This document shows positions 10,614 through 21,860 of a DNA stretch of 64,000 bases, in pieces. Each line of letters opens with the position of its first letter. The stretch's first letter is position 1. This DNA comes from Hypericum androsaemum. Taxonomy: Eukaryota > Streptophyta > Magnoliopsida > Malpighiales > Hypericaceae. Made by a program: the position numbers and the translations under genes. Location of the stretch: the NCBI GenBank assembly GCA_963995505.1, contig OZ023190.1, forward strand, positions 17,478,092 to 17,542,091. Reading direction: 5' to 3'. The notes below the pieces were generated by a model. It did not search any database and had not been told where the DNA came from. It worked only from the letters and a program-made list of their open reading frames with translations.

Positions 10614-12197
10614 TGTTGGGTTTTATAAACACGAACACTAGGTTCGTAGCAGCGGAAGATAAAAATTTTCACCAACACAAAATCTGATCATGGCTGTATA
10701 ACATAAAATCAATATAACAACATAGTTAGAGAATTCTTACAGTGCATTGTAGATCGTATCCTCAACTATGGTATCCACGTAGTCCTCGTCTACGAACTCC
10801 TTGACAGTTGAAATCTTCGAGAATTCGCTAGGAGAATTCTTTATCGAAGAAACTAGAGAAAATATGTGTCTTGTATCTAGGTTAATGAATTTCTATGTGT
10901 CAAAACCATTGATACCCACACACGTATATATAGTAAAATAATTAACCAACTCCTACCCTTTTAAGAGTAGGTTTCGTAGGAGGCAAGGTTAGAAACCTTT
11001 AGTGACTTCCAACATTGACTTCCCTTTTGGGCCTCTAAGCCCATTCTATTATTTTCTTGACCGAGTCAATATGTCCAACATCTAATAGATTTTACTATAC
11101 ATATTAGTATTTAATTAAATCTAACTTAATTAAATAATTACAATTATAATTCCATCTAATAAAATTATAATATTTCTCTATAGATTAAATATTCTTGATC
11201 AAATCAATATTTAATCTAACCAACTTCAATTCGTAAACTATGACTACTTGTTGTGTGACCCATAGGCCCTCACATGCCAAGCGATTAGTCGAACTAATGG
11301 TCTTAGTCGAACCCTAGACAATAGACCAGACAATCTCAACATATGAGGTACGTTGCGAGGATACTGCAACTACTTGTAATGTGAAGCTTACAGTAATACG
11401 GTCCTTTCATTCACGAATACTCGATTAAGTCTTGAACATAATTAAGTGTCTATTCAAATAACTTAATCATATTATCTCATTCTACTAATTGATCATGTTG
11501 TCACTTTTAGACACCATTCCAAAAGTGACGTGCATTGGCCAATAACTAACGATCCAATTAGTTATGAGAAGACAAGTATTCTCTCCAAGTCTATTTGAGG
11601 AATGAATCCTATTTTTGGCTCAACTACCACGCACATGCACTTCGTGATGTACCCAACACATGTCATATCTACCCCGTCAGGAGTGCAAGCATTGGTCATG
11701 CTCAAAGTCCATCACTCCGTACATGTCGTGCGTTTTGACCTCAAGTCAGAGGACTATTACACTACTCCACAAACTGATATTCCCGTAGACACGTAAATAG
11801 AATACACCAAACAGTTTCTCGGTCGGGTATGCCAATACTCTCCAAAGTATCTGTGCATCCATCATGAAATACCTAGTATTTCGTAGTTGTGAGAACCACT
11901 ACATCCTCTAAGGATATGATACAGATCGCACACCAATCTCAATCGCATCATCGATTTCCTATTCTCGATGATCATTGATTGTGGCTCTTTAAGAACTACG
12001 TGCTTAGTCATCTGAGATCTCACATTCTCAATGACAACACTAGTTCATGGGAACATAAACATGAATATATGCAAATAATCAAACATTATATTCATTTATG
12101 TAATGCCGAACATTATTAATATATATTAATAATATAACTGAATGTCATCAAGTATAATGTCCTTATATCGATTGTCTCTAGGACATCTATACTAACA
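10614..12197 (+). mobile_element. Solo LTR (1,584 bp) with 5-bp target duplication
   Basis: The sequence begins TGTTGGG and ends CTAACA (TG...CA). It is flanked on both sides by the identical pentamer GTAGT (10609-10613 and 12198-12202). No internal retroelement domain or second copy is present, so it is best read as a solo LTR left by LTR-LTR recombination. The orientation given assumes TG at the left end. Short open readings inside it (for example 11602-11796) have no family signature. Confidence 0.82.
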
Positions 12198-12202
12198 GTA
12201 GT

Positions 12203-13713
12203 ATCTACAAATACTTTCATCAAAGCACATACCCATTTTTCTCATCTCCCTGACATTTTCTGAAGTTTGAACCCAAAATTTATTTTAACTTTTCTTCATA
12301 CTAATACAACTTTTGTGACTAATAAGTCACTCATATCTTATCACTTCACATCTCAAATTTTTTCACAATTCAAAATAGGTTCCAAAGTCTACATACCATT
12401 TGTACTCCTTTTCTCGTATTTCTTTATCCTTTGATTTTGACAGAAATTACTTTATTATATTTCTTTACCGACTTTGAATTGTCTCAAATTCATATTTTAC
12501 TAGTCAAATCTTGTCGTTCGTTTCTCTCTTTGAGTCATTGTATAGTTGATGATTTATCTCAATTTTTTTTTACAAATAACATTTGCTTCCCCCTGTCTTA
12601 TAGAGCTTACACAATGTCATCCCAATATTGGTGTCTTTACTGTCACTATAAACTACATGATTTATAGATTATCAAAGTTTTAAGTCATATGTCTAGCTCA
12701 CAATCTTCAATACTTAGGTTATATGCATCAGATCATTATTTGATTACACAGATAAACTTTACTCAAATTCAAAAGACTTCTCTATAGCCTCTCAAGTCTT
12801 TTGTCGAACAAATAGGTAGAATTTTATAGTTTTGTCAAAACTATTGACCTTATATGCTTTATATTGTTTGACTACCTTGTCTATAACCGTTGAGCAAATT
12901 ATCTTATCAAAAGTTCTCTTTGTCAAAATCCAAACCAAGATTCATACTAAATCTTATCTTCCTCAAAACACTCAAAGTTGTCATAGTAAATTATTTTATT
13001 ATAATTTAATTACATATAGCCTAATCCCATAATTTTATTCATAATTAATCTCATATTATTTTCTAAATATATATTTTCTTATACCAAAGTACACTTATGA
13101 CTTAGTTTCTCATGTATTCTCCTTCCACACAATATTTTTCATAACTTCTACTTTTCAAACATATTTACATTCAAAAGTCAGAATTCTCAATGCACCTCTA
13201 TGAAAAATAATCACAGAAGTCACAAAGGCATACTCAAACATTTGGTGAGACTCATACCAATGACCCAATTTATATATATAGGAAGAAATCAAATATATAA
13301 GGGTGTATAGATTATTTGGACAAAGTGGTGATCAATCACTTCATCAAAATCTCACCCAATGAATGATTTATATATATATATAAATATATATATTCAAATG
13401 GGCTCTTCAAAGGAATAAATATACAAACAAGACTTGAGTTCTCACCAAAATATAGAGTAAATGCCTCGTCATATCAACAATGTATCACATAAGTTTCTCA
13501 TATAAGAATCTCAAACATAAACATCTCAAACAACTTTTCAATTCATCACACCATCATGTTCAAACAAAAATAAATCTTCGTTGACACAAAAAATATTAAG
13601 GCATGAGCAAATGACACAGATGGAAGGGACACAGAGATATTAGGAATCCTATGCTCCGTAGCACAACTTAAGATACTCGACACTCAATAATTCAAACAAG
13701 GCTCTAACCTAGA
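12203..13713. other. AT-rich retroelement-derived stretch without genes
   Basis: This strongly AT-rich sequence contains several short AT dinucleotide runs (for example 13364-13392) and no coding signature. Its right edge (13714-13725) reads on the minus strand as TGGTATCAGAG, the initiator-Met tRNA primer-binding pattern. It is therefore probably leader or internal sequence of a minus-strand retroelement whose LTR lies at 13,726 and beyond. Confidence 0.5.
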
Positions 13714-13725
13714 ACTCTGATACCA

Positions 13726-14150
13726 TGTCTATCACGACCCAAATCGGTGGTCGGTGACCGGCGCTAGACTTCAACTCCTTTAATCATAAAGAAATCTAGC
13801 CAGCCTCAAATGTATTCAAAATTTATAATAATTATCTTTTAAACATAAAATTTAAAACCTAATGATCTTTAGTTTCATATTCCAAGTTTACAAAATATAA
13901 GCCAAGCTTTTTCTTTTTAATACATACTCCCAAGATCAAAACAAATCCTGTGACTACGGAGCTTCTAGATCAATGAGAAAAATACAAACTGGAGACCTCC
14001 AGACCAGTCTCGGAGAATCAAGCAGACTTAGTACGATCAGAGTAGATCTCTGAACCAATACAACTTATATTCGAGTTTCTGCAAAACTGGTGAGGGGGGG
14101 ATTAGTATTTTGAAATACTCAGTAAACAAATAAGATATGCATCGTAATTT
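13726..14150 (-). repeat. LTR terminal segment, inverted copy of 16275-16694
   Basis: About 420 bp match the reverse complement of 16275-16694, including tcacgacccaaatcgg at the outer end and the C-tract/ctcaccagttttgcag block at the inner end. On the minus strand the segment ends ...GATAGACA and is followed at once by TGGTATCAGAG, so it looks like the end of a 5' LTR. A large minus-strand LTR running from 16,272 to 13,726 (2,547 bp) is possible, because 16272 reads TGTAATACC on that strand. Confidence 0.62.
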
Positions 14151-14435
14151 ATTTAGCTATTCAATGCACAACATACCTAAAACATGCATATAACTAACAT
14201 GGCAAATAAATTATGCGGAGATGTACATTATTCAAAAGTCATACTTACTAGATGACCAAATATAGCATATAATCACAAAGTCACAGAAACATGAGCAAAC
14301 TACGTAATTTGACACATGACACATGACACATAATTCCAATATCATATAGCAGAACTGACGAATATTCGGCAAGATCTAGATAGTGTCACTCCAATCCCGA
14401 CACGAGGATACCATATCTCAAAGGCACCATCATCA

Positions 14436-14600
14436 ACCAACCTCCTCGGCCAAATAGTTCTGCCCGCCGGAAGGCAACCATATCATATCATAGCAACCTC
14501 ATCGACCAAATAGTTCTGCCCGCCGTAGGCAACCATATCATATCAGACCAACCTCATCGGCCAAATAGTTCTGCCCGCCGTAGGCAACCATATCATATCG
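14436..14600. repeat. Tandem repeat, three copies of a 55-56 bp unit
   Basis: The phrase ccaaatagttctgcccgccg starts at 14450, 14506 and 14561, each followed by ggcaaccatatcatatc. It lies inside the proposed long LTR, where short tandem arrays are common. Confidence 0.85.
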
Positions 14601-16240
14601 AGGAGCTATCTATATTATATAGATATTCGTATCACACAAATTTATAGGCTCCAAACGAATCAAATAGGTCCAATGAACAAACCAACATCTCCAGTGCCCA
14701 CTCGAGGCCAAATTAAGCAAATACTTATAAATTATAATGTCACATCATAATGTCACATCATAATGCTCATATGAAAAATACACAATATGCACTAACAATA
14801 CCATATTCAAATCATAACAAATAAATAAAGTGCCCCAAATAAAGCACGAATCACATATTATTTGTTTACCGATTTCGGCTTGCCAAAGAATTTGATTCGG
14901 ACGTCCTCTTTCAAAGTATTGTCCAATTATTCCCATATGTCACAATACCTGCCGAAATTGACTCCCTCTTTAACCACCCAACAAGAGCAATTTTACTGAT
15001 AAATCTATTTCAATCTCTTCACAATTTAATTGAATTTAAATTAACTTTAGCTTGCAGATACAAATATACTGTTTATCTTTCCGTCTTAATCACTATTTCA
15101 TTAATTCCAATTTCTACTAGCTAATCACCATGGTTATTAACTATGTTTTAGTTAACTCCTTCATCTTTCTCACACAAATTTTCTCAATCGTAAACAGAAG
15201 TTCCAACCTCAGACTAGTGGAATTCTTCCTTCTTTTATTTCCCTTTCACAGTTCTATTCTATCTTATATTTTCTTTCTCTGAAACGTTGAGACTTAATAT
15301 ATAGTTCATTAGCTTCCTTATTTAACTTATCCTACGAACTATTGTTCATTACTCAGGCAAAACCTCATCATCCCCATATTCCTTTTTGTTACGCTGTAAT
15401 TAATTAGTAAATCTAAAATAACAAACATCATATTACCTAGGCTGATTACGGTTTTTTTTTCTCTTCTTCTTTTCTATTCTATTACAGATTATGAAAATGA
15501 AAATCTTACTGTTTCTAATTTTAAGAACCAAAATTACACATATCCACAGTTCCAATTTAATTTCTATTTTAACTTCTAAAGAAAAGTCACCTCCTCCACT
15601 TAACTTCCTCGCTAAGAATTAAACTTAATACCATAGAAATAGAAACAAGATTACATGTACTAAAATCTAACCATTCTTTCTCTTTCGCTAAAACTTCCTC
15701 TTTACTTGGTTTCCTTTCATGTCTTTGCTTTCACTTTTCTTTTTCTTGTTTACTGGTTTGGTTTGGTGGAAGTCAAGAATGAGCTTTTTTTTACCATAAA
15801 AAGTTATATAGACTTCCACCTCCTACTTTTAGTTTCTGGAACAAGACCACTAATCCATTTAATATTGGATTTCTCATTTCCGTGGCCAGCCCAATACTGA
15901 GCCACATTTTTCTCTCTTTTTTTCTTCAGATTTATCTAGTTACAATTACTGGTCCGTGGAGATCAAGGGAAATAGCTCTAATTTTATTATATTTAGTCTT
16001 GTTTAGGTGGCAATCTCTTAAGTTTTCACAACTCCTACTTGCCACATTTTTTAAATGTCTTTAATCCTTATTTGTTTTAGTTAGGATAGCTTAATTGTTG
16101 GTTTTTTTATTCATTGAGAAGTTTATAACTAAACCTTTATATAGTACGTTAATCTAATTAATATTAAATTATATCTACTCATATATCATTAATATCTCGA
16201 TGACTAATTTGTATTGTTATTTTTTAATACAAAATTATCT

Positions 16241-16694
16241 TACGAAATGACTTAGCATAGTCGGGTATTACATTACGAGTCACATATTATTTATTTACTG
16301 AGTGTTCCAAAATACTAATCCCCCCTCACCAGTTTTGCAGGAATTCGAATACGAGTTGTATTAGTTCAGAGATCTACTCTGATCGTACTAAGTCCGCTTG
16401 ATTCTCCGGAACTGGTCTGGAAGTCTCCAGTTTATATTTTTCTCATTGATCTAGAAGTTTCGTAGTCACAGGATTTGTTTTGATCTTGGGAGTATGTATT
16501 AAAAAGAAAAAGCTTGGCTTATATTTTGTAAACTTGGAATATGAAACTAAAGATCATTAGGTTTTAAATTTTATGTTTAAAGGATAATTATTATAAATTC
16601 TTAATACATTTGAGGCTGGCTAGATTTCTTTATGATTAAAGGAGTTGAAGTCTAGCACCGATCACCGACCACCGATTTGGGTCGTGACACAAAT
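16241..16694 (+). repeat. LTR-like inverted partner sequences
   Basis: Bases 16241-16272 are the inverted match of 10540-10571. Bases 16275-16694 are the inverted match of 13726-14150, ending ...gggtcgtgacaca on the plus strand. Two LTR copies of one family in opposite orientation, rearranged or nested, would explain the layout. The internal order could not be fully resolved by eye. No coding sequence is seen from 14,600 to 16,240 or from 16,695 to 17,070. Confidence 0.6.
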
Positions 16695-17070
16695 AATCTG
16701 AACAAAGAACGAGGCACAAATTAATACTGTCTTACCTAGAGAAGGTAAAATGCGGAGAAGTGAATGAGGGACACGACTGGGCAGTAAGAGCAACCACCAG
16801 AGGAGACCACAGGAGGCCTCGGCCCTGGAGGGAGAAGGGAAGGGAGGCCCGGCAGCGTTTGCTCAGTCGTAGAGACACGTCGCCGTCATTTTTTAGAGAT
16901 GGAGGAGTCCGAGAGCCAAAGGAGAAGTGTTTGTTGTCTAAAACTAAAAGAAAACTCCAGAACGCCAAAGGTTGGAGGCTGGAGCGGCTAGGTCTTTTTT
17001 ACTAGGTAAGAGTAAACTTGTCTCTAGTCTCAACAATATAGATATTTGTAACTTATATTTTTTCTCACAG

Positions 17071-18348
17071 TTTTTGATCGGTTTGGTGGGAGAATAGGTG
17101 TGCCAAAAATGACATCGAGTGTCAACCGCCAGGTCGGTTTGGGCCCGACACCGACCCACCAGATGGTGACGCAGGATCGATCCGGTGGTTTGATGTCCAA
17201 CCCGGATGCACATTTCACATCCTCAATAGTTTGGAGGAAGGCGACCAAGTGACTAATTAAAATTTGAATCCGAACTTAATAATTTATCAATTCATACATC
17301 TATGATGTATCAGGTTGTAGTATTGGGTTGCAGAGCTCTTGATTCAGTTATTCCTGGGCCTGACAATGTTGCAAATAAGTCCGAGTGCTTCAGGTTGAAA
17401 CGAGTAGGATCTATTGAACAATATGGTGATACAGAAGATAGACTATTCTCTCGCTGTTACGAGTGGAGATTAAACATGGAGACAGGAGAGGTCAAGGAGA
17501 AGTACCTCACCGGAACCCTTTTCTCCATGGAGTTCCCTATGATCAATGGCGATTTCATCGGTATCCGGAATAAATTCGGATACACTCAGATAGTTGATCA
17601 CGAAGCAAGCCCTAGCTCAGGTGAAAAATCACAAAACACATCAAATTGTACTCGTCATCGATCTTTTATTCTAAGTAGATGCGTATATTAGAGTTTTGAA
17701 TTGATTGAGCGTACTATTGTGCGTCACAGGGATGGCAAAATTTGGTGGCCTAGCAAAATTACACTTCCAAGTTCCAATTAATGAGTCCTCCCCAGTAAGC
17801 AATCAGATTAATTCTTTTAAAGTCTTCTTTACGGTGAAGTAATTTTAGTTTTTAAGGTTTACTGTGATGTAATTTTGATGTTGCTGAATTCTTATTTTGC
17901 ATCAGGGAGATGAGGGACAGCCACAAGACCGGATTAAGGTCGAATATCACAAATTTGAGAATAACACTTTCTGTACGGGATCCACATTCGTTCCTAAGCC
18001 AGGAAGCCTGCAAGAGGACGACGGTTGGATCATCACCTTTGTGCACAATGAAGATACCAATATTTCTAAGGTAAATGTTGAGATTTTCACATGGCATAAC
18101 TATTGTTAACATGATATCAGATCAGGTTGATCACGTAGTCCGTTATTGTTAAACCCGTAGAAAATTTACATACCCATCATTAATCGGTTGTGTTTTCCCT
18201 GTAGGCATATATAATTGACACGAAGTGGTTTACTAGTGAGCCGGTTGCCAAGATCACGTTGCCGTGTAGGGTCCCATATGGTTTTCATGGAGCTTTTGTG
18301 CCAATGTCAATAACCAAGAATTTTGGGATTTTACATGAATTAATGTAA
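17071..18348 (+). pseudogene. Carotenoid cleavage dioxygenase (RPE65 family), 5'-truncated copy
   Basis: Five exon-like blocks encode the C-terminal part of a carotenoid cleavage dioxygenase: 17071-17248, 17314-17620, 17730-17794, 17906-18070 and 18205-18348 (stop TAA 18346-18348). The last four join in one open frame with GT-AG boundaries. Motifs in order are SIRWFDVQPGCTFHILN (with an iron-ligand His), VVVLGCR, CYEWRLNMETGEVKEK, FPMINGDF, SSGMAKFGGLAKLHF, EDDGWIITFVHNEDTN and [12 protein letters not shown] (the last iron-ligand His, codon 18286-18288). In the first block RIGV and the following DGDAGSIRWF are in different frames, separated by about 60 extra bases. The N-terminal half, including the first two iron-ligand His residues, is absent; repeat sequence lies there instead. 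Such enzymes split carotenoid double bonds to give apocarotenoids, but this copy cannot encode a complete one. Confidence 0.8.
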
Positions 18349-18540
18349 AGTTTAGTGATGATTTCAGAGTTCGTGATACATATATTTCTTAGATAGTGAA
18401 TGTAAATAGTCAATAAACCTCAGGCAGAGACGTGGAGTGGAGCATATAATCTTGTATTAATCTCATATACGGAAATGACAAGGACCGGATTTGGTCCTGC
18501 AAGGCCCATTTTAGGACGGTCTTTAATGGGCCATTTAGTA

Positions 18541-18690
18541 GACCATTTTATTATAACTGGGTAGACCATTTTATCATAACCGGGTAGACCATTTAATATA
18601 ACCATAGACCCTTTAGTATAATCGGGTAGACCATTTTAACATAAATGGGTAGACCATTTTATCATAACCAGGTAGACCATTTTATCCAAC
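18541..18690. repeat. Degenerate tandem repeat of a 22-23 bp unit
   Basis: About seven imperfect copies of a unit like gggtagaccattttatcataac occur, with another partial copy at 18735-18755. No coding role is evident. Between 18,760 and 19,610 nothing else recognisable is seen. Confidence 0.8.
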
Positions 18691-19618
18691 CTCTTTTATC
18701 CGGGACGGTCCCCGTGAAACTATTTTATTATAACTGGGTAGACCATTTTATTATCTGGGATAGTGCTGACACATTTTACACGTCCACGACTCAAATCCAA
18801 CCCCAATGAGAAGAAGAAGTTTTGGCACGCTATTCTTGTTGCTACTTTCTCGGGTATTTGAAACCACATAAATTATGTTGTTTTTCTTCTTTTTGTGGAA
18901 AGAAATTATGTTGTTTTAAGACAAGAATTCGTCAACCTTAACAATACTATCATAGAATTTCTAGACAATGGTCGAAATGGTTTCATTGGTGTGGTGTACA
19001 GAGAACATCATGATGCATTTTTTTTCCAAAATGTCTCTAAATTGATTTTCAAGATTTAATATATATCTTGCTTTTCTTTAGCAATTAGGACGTAATTTTA
19101 CATTTTCTTAGTTTTGGAGTTAATAAACACCCACTTATAAAAAATCTTGTACTAATTGAGTTCCATGTTAGAATTGATGCTTGTGTAGTCCCGTTTTAAA
19201 AGGGCATAAAATGAAGGTATTTTTTTGGTAGGTAAATATATTTTATTAAAATAAAAGAAAGTAATTACAGAAAAGGCAAGAAGGAGGAGACTATTTAACG
19301 AACAAGCTCGCTAAATACATTAGCCCTATCAAATCTGAAGACCAAAGTCACCTCACTCTCACAGAGTCCCAAAACAAGTCGAGTTCTTGGTTGCCAATGT
19401 CCCTGAGGATCTTTGACCAAAGGATCCATTCACGAGTCTGGTAGAAGATGGAATACTTCTTGGCTTTGGATTCGGAGTGGCTTAAATAGTAAAGTCTCTG
19501 TAAAATAATTTTATGTAGACCATAAGTGTAATCTTATAAATTGATAAAAAAATTTGGCTTTCGAGTCTAGAGCAGTGTTAAAATTTTATAACATTTCGTA
19601 AAACCTTGGGATGACAAC

Positions 19619-19939
19619 AAGGGCGGAACCAAAAAATTTGGGGAGTGGGAGCAATATAATTTTTTTCAAAAAGTTCAACATATGTAATTAAAATATTTAT
19701 AAATTTTTTTAGTTGATTGCTTTATTATTTATGGTAGTATAGTTAGACTAATTAAGATCTTATAATATATATTAAAAGACTCAGGAATGCCTAAATTTTT
19801 TTAAGATTTTGTTTCAATATTTAGGTTGATTAATTTTTTTGTGGGGTCAATTTCTAATTTTAGTGGGGACATACATTAAAAAATATACTTAGTTATCAAA
19901 CCAAAAAAAATGTAAATGCCTGGGGTCCCTCCGCCCCTG
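19619..19939. mobile_element. Short hAT-type MITE (about 321 bp)
   Basis: The ends are short inverted repeats, aagggcgga at the left and tccgcccctg at the right. They are flanked by near-identical octamers, atgacaac (19611-19618) and atgacaat (19940-19947). The interior is AT-rich and non-coding. An 8-bp duplication and a GGGCGGA-type terminus fit non-autonomous hAT elements. The left end could be shifted by one base. Confidence 0.68.
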
Positions 19940-20452
19940 ATGACAATTAGACCATTATCCTGAGGGCCTACCCTAATTTAGACCCGAAAGGTCCAAGACC
20001 TATTGATTTTGACCGGGTCTAAACCCAGATTCTGCCCAGATCCTAATATTTTAAAAGGATAAGGGCATGGATATGGATCTATAAGTTTGACCCAAATTTT
20101 TAAAAATAATATATGTATGTTATTACTGAATATAATGCCAATTTTTTAATCTCAACCTACCCAACTTCAATTTTTTTTTAATTTACTTATTTTTTTAGGG
20201 GCATTTACTTGTTTGATTTCTTTATATTAAGTTATTTTAATGAACGAATCAATTGCATTCACATTTTTAAAGTCCGTTGTACTTTGAGAACAATCAAATT
20301 GTAGTTAAAATTTTTAAAATAAAATAATTTTTAAATAACACGGACATGCGGATCGCCCTGATCCTGCCCAGTTTTTTAGGACCCGAATCTTGCCCGAATT
20401 CTTATTTTTAAAGAGGGTAAGAATTTGAATTTGCCCTTAAAGGGAGGGTAAG

Positions 20453-20566
20453 GATCATGGTCATATGGATCCTACCCGGATCCTGCCTATTGCTATCCTT
20501 AGGAACAAAGATCATGGTCATATGGATCCTACCCGGATCCTGCCTATTGCTATCCTTAGGAACAAC
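20453..20566. repeat. Two perfect tandem copies of a 57-bp unit
   Basis: Bases 20453-20509 are repeated at 20510-20566. The unit contains gatcatggtcatatggatcc and ends with ttgctatccttagg-like sequence, faintly reminiscent of the terminus of the MITE at 4858-5579. The surrounding 19,950-20,860 is AT-rich without genes. Confidence 0.85.
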
Positions 20567-21036
20567 TAATACTTTTTTGAAAATATTAGTACTAGTCCCA
20601 ACTTTCACACAAAGTGATATTTCTTTAATCACTACATATATTTTTACATATTTTACGTATTTGAAAAATATTTTAAGATACTAGTTTGTGCAAGACTCAA
20701 TCGGTCCTTGTCATCGCCGTATTCTTGTGAAAAATATTTCAATCGAGTGTAACATTTGAGTAACGTTATAACTTATAAGCCGATATTTTAGATGACTTTA
20801 ATATGGACAAATATTTTTTTAAATATTTACGTTGTTATTAATAAAAAATAAATTTTAATAATTTTGACGATGAAAAAATATAAACATCTCTCATGTAATA
20901 ATTTTTCTAAAGTAATATTTTTTCGGTTTCGACGATATCGATTTAGAGAAATTTTATTGGTTTTAGCCCGTGTGGATATATCGGGCAAAGGCCCACTAGT
21001 ATCCGTGTGGGCTCATTGTTTCTGGTTTATCCCAAA

Positions 21037-21129
21037 GCCCACCAACTTCACATTTTGCACGGGAAAGGTCTTCGTCGCCAAAACAGGTGGTGTTGACCAA
21101 GACGATGGCTGGGTTGTTACTTTTATGTA
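21037..21129 (+). pseudogene. Carotenoid cleavage dioxygenase exon fragment
   Basis: The plus-strand reading NFTFCTGKVFVAKTGG followed by DQDDGWVVTFM corresponds to NTFCTGSTFVPKPGS / EDDGWIITFV in the third joined exon of the dioxygenase copy 3 kb upstream (17906-18070). It ends at a TAA after TFM and no flanking exon is visible. It is a second, smaller remnant of the same gene family, so the locus may once have held a tandem array. Confidence 0.7.
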
Positions 21130-21860
21130 ATGTTTTTAAAAAAGGACACGAACGCAATCCAAATTTTCTTAATTTTTCGGTCTGATCGATTTTTTGGGTT
21201 GGATTAGTCGAATCAAATATCTTTTATAAAATTATATTGTTAATTAGATATAATACTTAAATGGCAAATAATGTCAATTTTAATGCTGGGTCACGATCCA
21301 ATTTACATTACTTAAAGTCGCCTTAAAATTGTTGTCTTACCCTTGGAATAAGTTCTCCGGGTAGCATCCAAGTGACAAGGCTACAATGCCAAAACAAAAG
21401 GCTGACGTGCCATATGCAATTGTCTGTCCATGCTAGGACAAAGATACTCAAATAAGAAATCATTTGAAAGTGAGATAATGTCAAATGGGATCGGCACAAC
21501 CGAAGGATTGAAAGAGTTGTTTTATCTTAATAAAGAGATCTTGTATTTGATTCTTTGGAATGTGGTAATATTAAATACTTAATGAAAGAACTTTTTCATC
21601 TTTCACAAATTTTAAATGGCTTGAAATTACATTAATCAGCTGAGTAGATGTCCATACTCGGTCATAGCAGCCAGAAAAAGTAATTGACAGAATCTTATTT
21701 TTTATAAAATCTAATCTAGGCCAACATTGACATTTTATCGTTACAAACCAATATAAATCCAATTACCTCAGGAGATTGGCGAGGACAATCCTGACAGAAC
21801 TTGTCTGAAAAGAACCATACTATAGCTAGAGTTCGTAGCTAACAATCATTATTATCTTGA

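Noticed and set aside
16760..17005. 81-codon Arg/Gly-rich open reading
   Set aside because: Low-complexity, no family signature, wedged between LTR remnants and the dioxygenase fragment.
19210..19500. Possible LINE-like 3' end on the minus strand
   Set aside because: Only a suggestive WILWSKILRD-type reading and an AT-rich tail; no reverse transcriptase motif.
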